From Nilaparvata lugens (Eukaryota; Arthropoda; Insecta; Hemiptera; Delphacidae), in NCBI RefSeq assembly GCF_014356525.2, contig NC_052509.1:28632890-28696889 (forward strand): a stretch of 64,000 bases of DNA, read 5' to 3'. The notes under the pieces were generated by a model. The model saw only the letters and a list, made by a program, of their open reading frames with translations. It was not told where the DNA came from and ran no database searches. The position numbers and the translations under genes were made by a program. This document shows, piece after piece, positions 43,553-56,067 of this stretch. The first letter of the stretch is position 1. The number at the start of each line of letters is the position of its first letter.

Positions 43553-43725
43553 CACACACACACACACGCACACATATATAGACAATTACCCAAAAACCAC
43601 GTTTTTGGACTCAGGGGACCTTGAAACGTATAGAAATTTAGAAATTGGGGTACCTTAATTTTTTTCGGAAAGCAATACTTTCCTTACCTATGGTGGTAGG
43701 GTGATAGGGCAAGGAAAGTAAAAAT
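43553..43725 (+). repeat. Dispersed repeat M, 3' fragment (copy 4)
   Basis: A short acac tract, 'acccaaaaaccacg', 'caggggaccttgaaacgta' and the hairpin end 'gggcaaggaaagt'. Joined at its microsatellite to the LTIR-3-like segment. Confidence 0.8.
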
Positions 43726-43975
43726 TGATATTTTCAGAAAATTTTTGTTTTACTAGATCAACAATACCATGAAGAATCTATCCTCTAAATCTCATGGATT
43801 TATCTCTTACCGAATTTGAAATGTTCTGTCCCAAAAATTTAATCTTTAGGCGCTCATATCTCAAAAAGTAATGATCAGAAAAAAATGTTTTCCTGAGAAA
43901 ACGTTTTCATTTTGATAGCTTGATGATATACAAATCGAAAAACTTTGAAAAATATATCACGAGTAGAATAGTATA
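43725..43975 (-). repeat. Dispersed repeat R1, copy 3
   Basis: Reverse complement of the blocks in 25113-25395, in the same order. Confidence 0.75.
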
Positions 43976-44109
43976 TTTTGCACCTAGAGCAGAAAATGAG
44001 ATTTTTCCGGCTCGAAATCGGTTTTCAAGTCTGAGGACTAGAAAAGATTGAGAGCCGGAAAAACATTTTTGCCCATGGGGCGAACGATATTTTTTGCCGG
44101 AAATAAGTA

Positions 44110-44262
44110 AAGAATACAACATAAAGAATACTCGTTATCATACCTATCTCTTGATTTTAGTGGTAGAAGATTTGCAGTCAGGATTTCAGATTCTTTTAAA
44201 ATTCCACTTGGAATATCACAGTCGTCGTCATCTTCAAGCATTTTTGAAAATTCGGAATGCAC
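44110..44262 (-). pseudogene. Possible tyrosine-recombinase (Crypton-like) N-terminal exon fragment
   Basis: Starts at 44262: MHSEFSKMLEDDDDCDIPSG, then an alpha-helical stretch ending LLPLKSRDRYDNEYSL. A short acidic leader followed by 'LxP.KSRxRYxxxY' is typical of the N-terminal DNA-binding region of Crypton-type tyrosine recombinases and related domesticated proteins in insects. After YSL the frame runs into repeat sequence, with a possible donor nearby. No catalytic domain is present. Low confidence. Confidence 0.35.
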
Positions 44263-44279
44263 TAATCAACAATAAATAA

Positions 44280-45157
44280 TTGAATAAAAATGGTTGCAAA
44301 GCGAAAGCTGAATTTGGTTTGATTCGAAATTCGAACTGAAATAATGGTGACTTCAGATGAAGAAAGTTGACACTCGCCCGATCTAGCGGATGACTTATTA
44401 ACTACGGACTTCCATTTTAGCGGCTGGAAAGAGTACTCTTTCCGGCCTAGGCCAGAAAGAAACCTGTTTCTTACGTCAGACGAGAGTTGTCTGCAAACAA
44501 GGTCTTTCAGATCTACCTAGGGACGGGAAAACAGCTGCTTTCTGTGCAGTGTGGCAAAAAGTTTATTTTTAGCCTTCGCACAGCCTTAAGGATTCAATCC
44601 TACTTCTGACACCAATATTGTAAATTGTGCTTTTCTTATTAACACTTTATTCATTAAAATTTTACATTTATAAACAAGATAATAATAAAATGCTACATTG
44701 GAAGTGTGAAGTACCTGTTTTAATATATTCCATGACTGCATGACGGGTGATTTGATAGTACAAGATCAATAACACTTGAACCACAGTGCAATTTGAACGT
44801 GTATTGAGTCTATTTTTCATAACCGGCATACACTTGTTACTTTGTTGTTGTGTTGTTCCGATTCAACTGACCTGTTCAGTTATCGCGTCTGTATGGCGGC
44901 CGACTGAAAGTGTGATAGCAGAGGCTGCTCTGATAACGTCAACAAACTATTTTTCTATTCTGTTATCTTTGCTGTCACTTCTCCGAAGCTGATAATCACT
45001 AGCTGGTTTTTGTTTACATCCAACCATGAACATATTTTGGTTTGTGTGTAACCATGACAACTATGCATGGCATTTTTGAACTCCTTTCATTCCATTGATG
45101 TTGTAGGTATACTTTCATCTGTGGGTTCTTAGCTTTGGCGCTCAGTTTGAATTTAAG
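44280..45157. other. Repeat-derived spacer and probable NLR3 leader
   Basis: 44420-44590 carries 'ctttccggcctaggccaga' and 'gcacagcctt' blocks that look like repeat R1 flank. From about 44800 onward is probably the 5' leader of NLR3, whose start I could not fix. Confidence 0.4.
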
Positions 45158-46645
45158 ATGAATAGACCCATGACAACTCGTCGTATGCGAGAGAATTTGA
45201 TTTGTGACGCAAAACTGGAACTCAATAATTTGAATATTGATCTTCTTAACGGTGATGTTATAGACTTAGCAGTAAGTTTCAGGGGGACCCTGTCAATTAT
45301 TGCTGACAAATTTTCCAATGATGCCATTGTCGATTTGCTTCCTGACATAATTGGAGTATTAAACAAATTAGACAACTCAATTTCAATCAACAATGAACTG
45401 AATAGTGATTTGACGAGGCTAACGGAGGAGAATACACACCTGACAAAACTCCTAGAGGCCGAAAAGAATAGGAGACAGGATTGTTTTGAAGTATCATTGC
45501 TTTATGAGTAGAGTGCAGAGGATGAAATTAAGTCATTGAAATCGCGCATAAAGAGTCTTGAGGAGTCCATAAGGCGTTAGAATGAAGAAATTGAAAATAA
45601 AAATGCTATAATAGACATTATTCAGACAGAAAACAATAATTTTCTGAAAAATAATAATTTTGATGATCTTGTAACTACTGATTGTTGATGACTTCATTTT
45701 TCCTAGTAATCCAGTCAGGAAACGACCAGCCAAAATAAAGGAATGCTGATTTGGTTAAGATCTCTAATCGATTTTTGGAGCTTTCTTCAAGGGAGTTGCT
45801 AATGCCTGCTTTTGAGTCTTCAGCTCACAAATTTCATTAAGTCAAGGCTTTGGTCCATAAATCTGCCACACGGAAAACTTCTTAATAAATACCTGAGCAG
45901 CCTGGAGGACAGTTATGACGTTTTCTTATACACAAAGCCTGGAGAAAAGCTGCAACAAATTGTGCAGGATGGACTTAAATTTGTTGAAGACTTCTCCAGG
46001 GATGATATTGTAATTGTAATGGCCAGAACCAATGATCTTCATCGTGATGAACCTTATCAGTTAACTCTCTCTCTCGAGGAGAGAGATCATATTCTAGCGT
46101 CGCATCTAAAATCAAACATATTGGTCTGCGGTGTTCCATATCGTTATGATGATCCAGAGCTAAATGTAAACATAGGTCATTCTAATGCGTCCTTATCAAG
46201 AGCAGTGAGAGGCTACAAAGGGGGACTTAAACTGCACTACAGTGATGTGAACACTTCTCTGGGAAGGTCTCATTTTACCAGACATGGCCTTCACCTCAAT
46301 CGACGTGGTAAAAAGACTTTAATCAATCACTTAAAAGGGTTCATAAGGCAATCTATTTGTGATTTTTCTGTGACTGACATGAAGGGAGCTCAGATGAGTG
46401 AAACTATCATTGATAGCCCCGTTGCAGTAGTTTCGCCAGTTATAAAACCTTTTCCTGCCTCTCCCATTCACGCTAGGGTATCTCTGCCTTCAGATTGTCC
46501 AGATACTCCTATAACTATTTCTCCTGCCCACATTCCCTCCCCTGAAATGAATTCTACAACTCTATCAGACGCCCAAAAGTCACTAAATGAGAATAATTTT
46601 TTAGACATTTCTCTTCCATCCCTGTTTCTGAACACAACAATTTGA
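45158..46645 (+). pseudogene. NLR3 ORF1, SGNH esterase type
   Basis: Frame 1 (45158-45511) gives the helical N-terminus (AKLELNNLNIDLL, LSIIADKFSNDAIVDLLPD) and ends in a TAG where NLR2 continues. A second stop and a frameshift lie before 45812. From 45812 the frame is open to TGA 46643-46645: SLEDSYDVFLYTKPGEKL, DIVIVMARTNDLHRDEPY and RSHFTRHGLHLNRRGKK, then a Ser/Pro-rich tail. The block-III residues read ARTND where NLR2 has AGGND. The ORF1 stop and the ORF2 frame overlap by four bases. Confidence 0.83.
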
Positions 46646-48377
46646 ACTCTCACAATGATTGCAATATTAATAGCGTTGGCGCTTCTCGCAACAGAAATTT
46701 CAATTGTTCTAGGCATGAAAAAATTCATTCTGATAAGTCAGCTGCGGAATCTAAATTATTATACTCAGGATTCAAGCTAGCTAAAAGTACGGAAAAAACA
46801 AAAAATACTAATAATGAGGTGAGTCTTTTATCTTGGAATGTCCAGGGCTTGAGCAATAAAACTGACTATTTAGAATTGATTGCTAATGAGAATAAGTCAA
46901 CTATAATAGCGATTAGTAAGCATTGGATGAATGAGGAGGATGTTGGATTTGTCAATTTTGGTAATTTGAAACAGGCTTCATCCTTTTGCAGATCGAATCA
47001 CATTCATGGTGGAAGTGCAATTTTTATTAAAAATCATATAGAATATAATTACATAGCAATTAAAAAAGAAATGTCTGTTGAAATGATATGTGAGGCTTGC
47101 GCAATCAAAGTACCTCCTATGAATGTGATTGTTCTATCTGTTTATAGGCCTTATAGTGTGAATGCTTTGAATTTAAATAATTTCCTAGTTATACTCAATG
47201 AAATGTTGAGCTTCCTGTTCACTTATAGTGGTTTCAATGTGGTTTTATGTTCCGATTTCAATGTTGATTTTAATGTTCAATCTAGTTATAGAGAAGATCT
47301 GCTTAGTTTATTGTTGAGTTTTAATATGCATTTAACTATAAAGGAAATGACAAGACCCAACGAAACGGGTGGCACATGCATCGATAATATTGCTACCGAT
47401 ATTCATGTTAGTAGATGGGAGAGCAAAATAATATACACAGTTCTTTCAGACCATTTTGCTATAGGTATAATATTAAGACTTGAAAACTATAAAAATAAGA
47501 TTATGAATAGGAATATAATAAAGATCAGAGAAATTAATGACAGTAATGTACATATTTTTATGCAATGCTTGGAAGAATTAAATTGGTTGACTGTCTATGT
47601 TCTAAAAAATGTAATAGAAAAAAATTAAGGAGTTCAAGAAGCTATTCATGTGGGCCGTGAACTTGGCTTTTCCTTTGATTAAGAAAACTATTAATGTGAA
47701 TAAATGTGATAATAAGTGGTATAATTCGGATTTGTGTGCTTTAAAAACTAGATGTGAGCATTTGTATTATCTGCATAAAAATTCTACTTGTGAAAGGATA
47801 AGATCGGATTATTATAGATTAAGAAGTTACTATAGGTATGAATAAAGAATTATAATGAAAGAAAATTGTACTCAATTACAACAATAAAATAATACAGAAT
47901 AGTCATAATAAGACAAAAGCTGCATGGAAAATTATAAATAAATATACCACTATAAATAGTGAATCTGTAGGAATTGAATGCAGAATGTCGAAAGATGATA
48001 TAAATAAATATTTTGTGAATAAAGTGGAACAGATTGGTAAAGATATTCCCAAAAGTAATTTTGATTATAAATATTATGTTCATAATATTCCTAGGCCGAA
48101 TACAAATTTCAAATTTGTGCATTTCAAGGTGGAAGAGGTCTTTGAAACTATAAATAAAATGAGTAATAGTAATTGTCTGGATATTGTAGGATTAAATTCT
48201 CTGATAGTTAAATTAGCAGCTCCTAATATATCAGAAGTATTGACTTCCATATTTAACAGGTGCCTTGACTTGGGAATATTTCCTGATGAGTTCAAAAGAG
48301 TTAAGATGATACCAGTTCACAAAATGGAGATAAATCAAACATTAACTACAGGCCGATATGTTTAATTTATATATTAT

Positions 48378-51300
48378 AGTCCAGGCGCTGGCTTACATTG
48401 AGCATACATGAGAGAGGCAGAGAATTTGACTTCGGATTATTGTTGGGATGTCTTTAGTGTATTATGTAACTCGATGTCGTCACGTCCCAGGGTGGTCGAC
48501 AGATTGTGGGGGAGGGGGGTAAGTTGTAAAAAACGCGCGCTTATAAAATCGCCTGTCCTGCAGTTACTATTCATAGTACAGCTTTGAATTTTTCCTCAAT
48601 ATTATGTACACATAACTGGCTTTCAATGTGGTCCTCTACATTTTTGCGATAAACCGCATAGTTTTTCCGTAAAAAAATAAAATATCTCGAAAAATGTATT
48701 TTTTTATTATGGACTTTTTGTTATTTCTCGAATATTTGAGTCGTTAGCCGACTTAGAGGAAAAGGTTCCCAATAAACGTTGTAGGCCGTTTCTTCCTGAA
48801 TCCTTATAGTAATAGTTTGGGGGTTTCGATCATAGATGCGATGGTGGGAGGGGGATAAGTAGCACTGTTACGCTGCGGCGCGGTCCTCCCCCATGATTAA
48901 TGCGCTTATTGGCCTGTCTATCGCATCGCTCCTACTAGTCTATGCATTCAAATTATGCATTTCAGGAACGCTATCTTTTGTATTTTCGGTCGCTGAACAC
49001 GATTTTTCAACTCTCAATAATTAATAATTCTCATCATAATATACAAATTATGGTCAAAATTACAAACTTCATCTCATTCTGCAAGGAAACTGAGAATTGA
49101 CTGTTTGAAATATACGTAACTTGGGTTTCAAGAAATATATTAAGATAGAATAATGATAATATTTATATGTGTTTTTATTTCAAATTAATTTATTGTGATG
49201 CGCTGCAGGCTAAATTATTAATTACACACTGGCCACGCTTACTTGATATAGTGGTCAGTTAATTTCCAAGAAATGTTTGTGGAATTCTTAGTTCTTTATG
49301 GTGGAAATGGAATTTATCATTCATTCATTATCATAATGTTTAGTATGAAAATGTTAATCTTTCGTGAATCTTCAGTTTGTCTTGAACTTTTGAGAGATCA
49401 TATCCAATATTATAATAGATATGTGTCAAATCAAAATGAAATTAAAATTTAAATATTCATTCAAATTATTTCTAACAGTATTATTATAATGGTATTTCAC
49501 TAATTTTTGATTGATTCATCCATTGTATCCCCGTTCAGACTGTTTTGTAATGGTAACAAGTTTGTCAGTATCAAAATTTGGGAATAGAATAATTTTGGGG
49601 ATATGCCTGTTATTTTTCCCAAACATATTTATATGATTTGCAATTTTATCCACAAATGAATGAATGAATGTATTCCTGGACGTAGCTAACGTAAGGATTA
49701 TTACTTTATAGATTCTTGCATGTCACATTAATAAATCTCCGCCACAGATTTAGAAATCCAAGTCTCGTTGGTTTGGAGAGCATATTATTGGAGTGATTCT
49801 TTTACTCTGCTGCTTCTAGTATGTTCACTACCTTTGTTTGAATTTAGACCATAGACATGAAAAACTATGTCCACCTGTACCACTCCATCTTCATTGAGAA
49901 TTTTCATAACTCTTCTCATCACAAAGTTTCCATGATCTTGCAGCGTACCGTATTGAAAGTTTTGAAAAGTGAAGTAGGAGTTGAATTCAGGAGAGCCATG
50001 TCATCATTATGCGTATTTGTCAACGATATTTAGGGATTTAGTCAAATCCACAAATAGTTTCACTTACAATTTCATGGGCCAAGTGAGATAAAGCGTTTTT
50101 TTTTCAAATATCCATCAGATGTTGACAGAGATTGCGGTTATTGTAGAAATGCATGCTGCACTAAAACATCAATGCTTATTTATCTTTAAACAGCTACCTA
50201 GTAAAAATACAGAGATAGGATCTTTTTGTTCTAGAATGAACTAAGACTAGGATTTTTTATCTGATTGCATCGTGGAGAATGACAGAACTCTGTTTCTTTT
50301 AATAGGTGAGAATACACTTTTACAATTTGTCACAACTATGTTCAGATAAAAATCGTTGGAGACCGAATAACTATTTCTTTCTACAATCAAAAGAGAATCA
50401 CACACTTCTTCACTTGCTTCCAGATCATTGATAACATTATGCAGACTCTGTTGACCATCAGAGTCTTGAAGAAAAATTTAATGTTCTCGTGAGAAGGTTA
50501 TGCTTCTGGAAATCATTCTCATCTCTCATTATTCTTGTTTTACTTCCTTCGATGACTTTCTTCACAATCTTCAGTGATATCCATAATGATGTCAACATAC
50601 TTGAGCAGAATATCTTTGATGGAAGATTTATTTATATAGTAGCAGCCATTTCAGAACCTTTGAAGAACTAGCTATTCCATTTACTCACCTAAGAGTTTTA
50701 GATGATCGAATGAGGGTTTGTTCCAAAGCATGATCGGTTGTCACATTATTGAATTTTCAAGGTTTCCTTTTGACAGAGAGTCAATGTATTGACAGTATAG
50801 AGTTAATGTTTCCTTATTGGAAATGATTTTCTACTTCTGTGGGTATTTTTTCATATTTTCTAGATATAACACAGACTCAATAGCATAGTTTGTGTGATTG
50901 AATGAAAAAAGTATGGGATCTTTTCTCGTACAGTTCCTATGTGCAATATCAGAATCCTTCCTTATGAACACGAATACAATTTAAGATAATTTAAACTATG
51001 TTACAATAATCACTCATAAATTTCAAGTAGTCACTGATTTTGCATTGTGATTCCAAAAAAACACCACAAATAGCACCTGACTTCTTTCAAATATACTTTG
51101 ACATTATCTCATATTTGAACCATTCATGATCTCTCACACCTTAATTATACTGATCTACCCTCAATAGATTTCCAACAGTATTCTCTTCAAATATTTCAGA
51201 TTCAACAAAGATATTTCCTATTCCACTTCCATTCAAGTACCACCCCAGGACAACCAGTCAAACTCAGCCAGATGAAAAGTATCTATTCGTAGATATAAGT

Positions 51301-52357
51301 TACAGAAATCAGTTGATGAAGCTGTGTTTACACCAAAGTTATTAACAAAATGTTAATAACTTAATCTTTAAAGATTCTATTAGATTGAACGGAACTTGAC
51401 AAACACATATGTTCATCATGTGTATGATAAGCTATGTTCAATCTAATAGAATCTATAAAGATTAAGTTATTAACATTTTATTAATAACTTTGGTGTAAAC
51501 GCAGCTTTAGAGTTGTATTTCCTTTGTTATTAAACATTTAGTCATATCACATGGGAGTAATTGGCATTATTTGTTCTTCAATTGTTAATTTATATTAAGA
51601 AAATATTTTACTCCTGTTACTCGGTGCTCTATATATTCCAATATTCCATTACTTGACTTTCGCAAATCCAAAGTGATCATTGAACTAAATCGAATAATTA
51701 TTCTCTCTTTATGGAATATTGGTTTTTGATCGACTGAGAAACACATATAGGATTCCTAACAAGATCATTACAATGTAATCATAAATAATGACAATGAGAT
51801 GAAGTTTGTAATTTTGACCATAATCTGTATATTATGATGAGAATTATTAATTATTGAGACTTGAGGGTTGAAAATCGTGTTCAGCGACCGAAAATACATA
51901 GCGTTCCTGAAATGCATAATTTGAATATCATTAGATTCAGGAAGAAACGGCCTACAACGTTTATTGGGAATCTTTTCCTCTAAGTCGGCTAACGACTCAA
52001 ATATTCGAGAAATAACAAAAAGTCCATAATAAAAAAATACATTTTTCGAGATATTTTATTTTTTTACGGAAAAACTATGCGGTTTATCGCGAAAATGTAG
52101 AGGACCACATTGAAAGCCAGTTATGTATACATAATATTGAGGAAAAATTCAAAGCTGTACTATGAATAGTAACTGCAGGACAGGCGATTTTATAAGCGCG
52201 CGTTTTTTACAACTTACCCCCCTCCCCCACAATCTGTCGACCACCCTGGGACGTGACGACATCGAGTTTCATGTACACTAAAGATCCCATAACAATAATC
52301 CGAAGTCAAATTCTCTGCCTCTCTCATGTATGCTCAATGTAAGCCAGCGCCTGGACT
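48378..52357. mobile_element. Long-TIR element LTIR-2 (3,980 bp, non-autonomous)
   Basis: Starts AGTCCAGGCGCTGGCTTACA and ends in the exact inverted complement closing in CTGGACT. Left arm 48378-49079 (about 702 bp), right arm 51793-52357 (about 565 bp); the left arm has about 137 extra bases around 48800-48935, GC-rich ('gctgcggcgcggtcctcccc'). The 5-bp duplication attat is at 48373-48377 and 52358-52362. Removal rejoins TTA-ATT-TAT-ATA-TTA to TCG-AAA in the NLR3 RT frame. The core has no credible ORF and contains a MITE at 51319-51506. Confidence 0.9.
51319..51506. mobile_element. Fold-back MITE, 188 bp
   Basis: ~72-bp near-perfect inverted repeats from 'aagctgtgtttacacc' to 'ggtgtaaacgcagctt', with 'aataacttaatctttaaaga' inside. 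It lies within the core of LTIR-2, so it is younger. No ORF. Confidence 0.9.
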
Positions 52358-53580
52358 ATTATCGAAAATTATTGAGAAGCTTCTTCACTCGCAATTAGTC
52401 AACTATTTTGAAAATAACAGCTTGCTTTCAAACAACCAATATGGTTTTAGAAAGAACCATAGTACTGGTGATAATGTTCTTAGACTTTTGAAGGAAGTTA
52501 TTCAGGACCTGGAAAACCATAAGAATGTACATTTTAGAAGTTTTGATATGTCTCGTGCATTTGATATTGTCAATCATAGCACATTATGTGAAAAACTGTT
52601 TCATTATGGCCTAGAACAATCTGCAGTAGATCTAATTTCTTCTTACTTATCAAATAGAGTGCAATTCATTTACAAGAATGGGGAGTATTCCAGAGGTGAA
52701 ATTGTTAAGTGCGGTGTACCACAAGGTTCTATCTTAGGACTACTCTTATTTATAATTATTTATATAAATGATTTGCCTAGTTCGATAAATGTATGTAATA
52801 GAAATCACCTTTCTTATTTGTATGCAGATGATTTAGGACTTAAAGTAGATGATAAGAGCAAGGAAAATTTACAGGTAATGCCCTCGAAAATACCTCATTG
52901 ATAAGTGATTGGTGTGCGGCTAATAATTTGAGCTTGAACGTTGACAAAACAATTGACATGAAATTTAGCTTTGGTAGGAGTACAACAGAAATAACATCTA
53001 TGAAATGTCTAGGAATGATGCTGGACACAAATTTTACATGGAATGAACATGTTAGACACATTTCAAAAAGAATTAACAAAGGCATCTATCTTCTTCGGAG
53101 ACTGAGCCAAATTGTTGATACCTCAGTATTAATGAATGTGTACTTTGCGCATATTCATAGCCATCTAATTTATGGCATTCAACTATGGGGAAATTCCTCA
53201 TCCTCCCATGTCTTGTTCAAGCTTTAAAAAAAGGCCTTGAGAATAATATGTAAGAAGGCCCCTCTCACACCATGCAGAGATTTATTTGTTAGTATGGGAC
53301 TGTTGACAGTGCGATCATTGTATATACTGGCATGCCTAACATCAATGAAGAAAAATATTAGTGAATATGCGTTGAACAGTAATGTACATAGTTATGGAAC
53401 TAGGCATAGAAATAATATTAGAGTTAATTATTGTCAGTATGCAGGATCGCAAAAAAATTGGAAATACATGTCTATTAGAAGTTTAAAACTTTTTAATGCT
53501 CTCCCTAATGAGATAAGAGAAATTGACTGTGTGAGTTTTAAACGACTTTTAAAGAATTTGCTGGTTGGAAAATGTTTATA

Positions 53581-56067
53581 CAGGGTGATTCATAATTATG
53601 GTAAAATAATTTAATACGTGATAGTAGAGGTAAAAATGAGAAAAAAGTTCTTATAAACATATATCCATAAACGCTTCATTAGCGAGCTATACAGGATGAA
53701 AGTTTTCGCCCGGAATTTAGTTTCTCTGGTGAAATACACCGATGCTGAATTGTTTGGGGACTAGTTTTTAAAAAACTTATGGTGGATTCATATGGAAAAA
53801 TATCTGAAAAATTGAATAAAACTAGACTGGAAGCTGTAGTGTGAGTAGTTTTTGAGAAAAGAGTTGAAATATGCAATAAATCCAAGAAGAAAAACACAGA
53901 CTTCTATGTTTGATGCCCAATAACTTTCTTTAATGACCAGTAAACAAATAATTTTTCGCGATAAAAATTGTAGAGAATTTAATTCTGAAAAGAATTATGT
54001 AAGCTGTGTAAAGTGTAAACTGAATTTGGATAAAAGTTAAATAAAATGTATTTTTATGTAGTACATTACACCACAAAAATTTGCTGTTTTATGAGGAGAG
54101 AACTAATAACTCAGGTTGTAGCTGATTGCAAATAAAACATGGATTTTAATAACAGCTGTTCCAAAACAGCTGATTTATTTTGTTTTGAATAAGAAAATAT
54201 TTAAAAGAAATTATCAGCTGAAAATTATTTTCAGAAATATTTCAGCTCACTGTTGAACAAAACAACAAACTGTAAGTTAGGCCTACTGTAACCGCGCTGT
54301 GTTTTTTGTTTAATCTATTAACCAGTTATTTGTAACAGTTTCACTTTGCTTTTGTGTTAAGTGTTAACTTTTTAAAAAATGGCAGGTAGTTTAGACATTA
54401 TTCATACTCCGAATTAGCTGTCATGCATTTAATGTATGGAATGGGACACTACTGTAATAGTACTGAAGCAAGACGTTTGTATCATGAGAACTTTTCTAAC
54501 CGAGTATGGGTTCATGGTTTTTTGCCACTATTCATCAACGTCTGTCTGAAACAGGTTCTTTGATATCCAAAGAACACATTTATGCAGGCAGACCCCGATC
54601 TACTATGACTGTTGAGTTAGAAGAACAAGTTCTTAATGAAATTTATGAACATCCAGAGAAGAGCACAAGAAAATTGTCAGTGCAGTTAAATGTCAATCAA
54701 TCTATTATTTGGAGGATAGTAAAAGAGCAACAATTACATCCGTACCACCTCCAGAAAGTTCATACTCTATTGCCACGAGACTGTATTCCCCGTGCTGGTA
54801 TTTGCCGATGGTTTTTAGTAAAACTTGTTAACCCAAACTTTTTAACAACCTTTTTATTTACCGACGAAGCAAACTTTACAAGAACAGCTATCGTTAACGT
54901 CCACAACCAACATATTTTGGCAGATGGGAATCCTCATGCCATCAATCCTAATCGTCCACAACATCAGTTTTCAGTAAACATATAGGCAGGAATCATAGGA
55001 GATCATCTATTTCTGTTCGAGCTTCCTCCCAGGCTTAATGGCATAATCTACTTAAACTTTTTGAGAGAGAAGCTATTAATCTTACTTGAAGATGTACCAG
55101 TTGCACCAAAATATTTGGTTTATGCATGATGGAGCTCCAGCACACTTCAGTGTTGCTGTTCGTGAACACCTGAATCACAGCTTTCCAAGTCAATGGATAG
55201 GCCGAGGTGGGCCAGTACCATGGCCAGCTAGGTCACCAGACTTAAATCCTTTGGACTTTTATCTTTGGGGGCACTTGAAAACCTTAGTATACAATACTCC
55301 GATTGATACTATTAAAGAACTCCGTTAGAGGATTTTGAACGGAATAGATATGATAAAGCAGACTCCTGGAATATTTGAACAGGTCAGACAATCGATGAGA
55401 AGACGTCTGAACATATGCATTCAAAACAACGGAGGTCACTTTGAACATCTTTAGTCTTTTCGTATAAGTTTAATGTCATTTAGATATGTTACTTTCATAT
55501 AAAAAAAACCTAATATCTTATTTGCAATCAGCTACAACTTATGAGTTGTTAGTTCTCTCCTCATAAAACAGCAAATTTTTGTGGTGTAATGTACTACATA
55601 AGAATACATTTTATTCAACTTTTATTCAAATTCAGTTTACACAGCTTACATAATTCTTTTCAGAATTAAATTCTCTACAATTTTTATCGCGAAAAATTAT
55701 TTGTTTACTGGTCATTAAAAAAAGTTATTGGGCATCAAACGTAGAAGTCTGTGTTTTTCTTCTTGGATTTATTGCATATTTCAACTCTTTTCTCAAAAAC
55801 TACTCACACTACAGCTTCCAGACTAGTTTTATTCAATTTTTCAGATATTTTTCCATATAAATCCACCATAAGTTTTTCAAAAACTAGTCCCCAAACAATT
55901 CAGCATCGGTGTATTTCACCAGAGAAACTAAATTCCGAGCGAAAACTTTCACCCTGTATAGCTCGCTAATGAAGCGTTTATGGATATATGTTTATAAGAA
56001 CTTTTTTTCTTATTTCTACCTCTTCTATCACGTATTTATTATTTTACCATAATTAAGAATCACTCTG
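53581..56067 (+). mobile_element. Mariner-like element B1, long TIRs
   Basis: 2,487 bp, starting CAGGGTGATTCATAATTATG and flanked by TA (53579-53580, 56068-56069). Inverted repeats extend about 550 bp (53581-54139 and 55519-56067), far longer than classical mariners. About 110 bp inside each end the terminal motif recurs ('tatacaggatgaaag'). It contains one transposase gene. Inserted at the last codons of NLR3 ORF2: removing it and one TA restores that frame. Confidence 0.9.
54379..55454 (+). pseudogene. B1 transposase (IS630/Tc1/mariner superfamily)
   Basis: Starts at 54379 (MAGS..., frameshifted early). From 54506 it reads FFATIHQRLSETGSL, YAGRPRSTMTVELEEQV and a helix-turn-helix QLNVNQSIIWRI. 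The catalytic triad is present: FTDEANF (D at 54863), MHDGAPAH (D at 55128) and ARSPDLNPLDF (D at 55239), with 36 residues between the last two. The N-terminus resembles the DUF4817-type helix-turn-helix. Defects: TAG for Trp at 54983-54985, a frameshift near 55090-55110, TAG for Gln at 55326-55328. It ends NGGHFEHL and TAG 55452-55454. It would cut and paste the element at TA sites; this copy is dead. Confidence 0.87.

Noticed and set aside
49780..50700. Core of LTIR-2 as a decayed transposase gene
   Set aside because: I translated the visible frames on both strands and found no run with a recognisable domain; the longest is about 60 codons.
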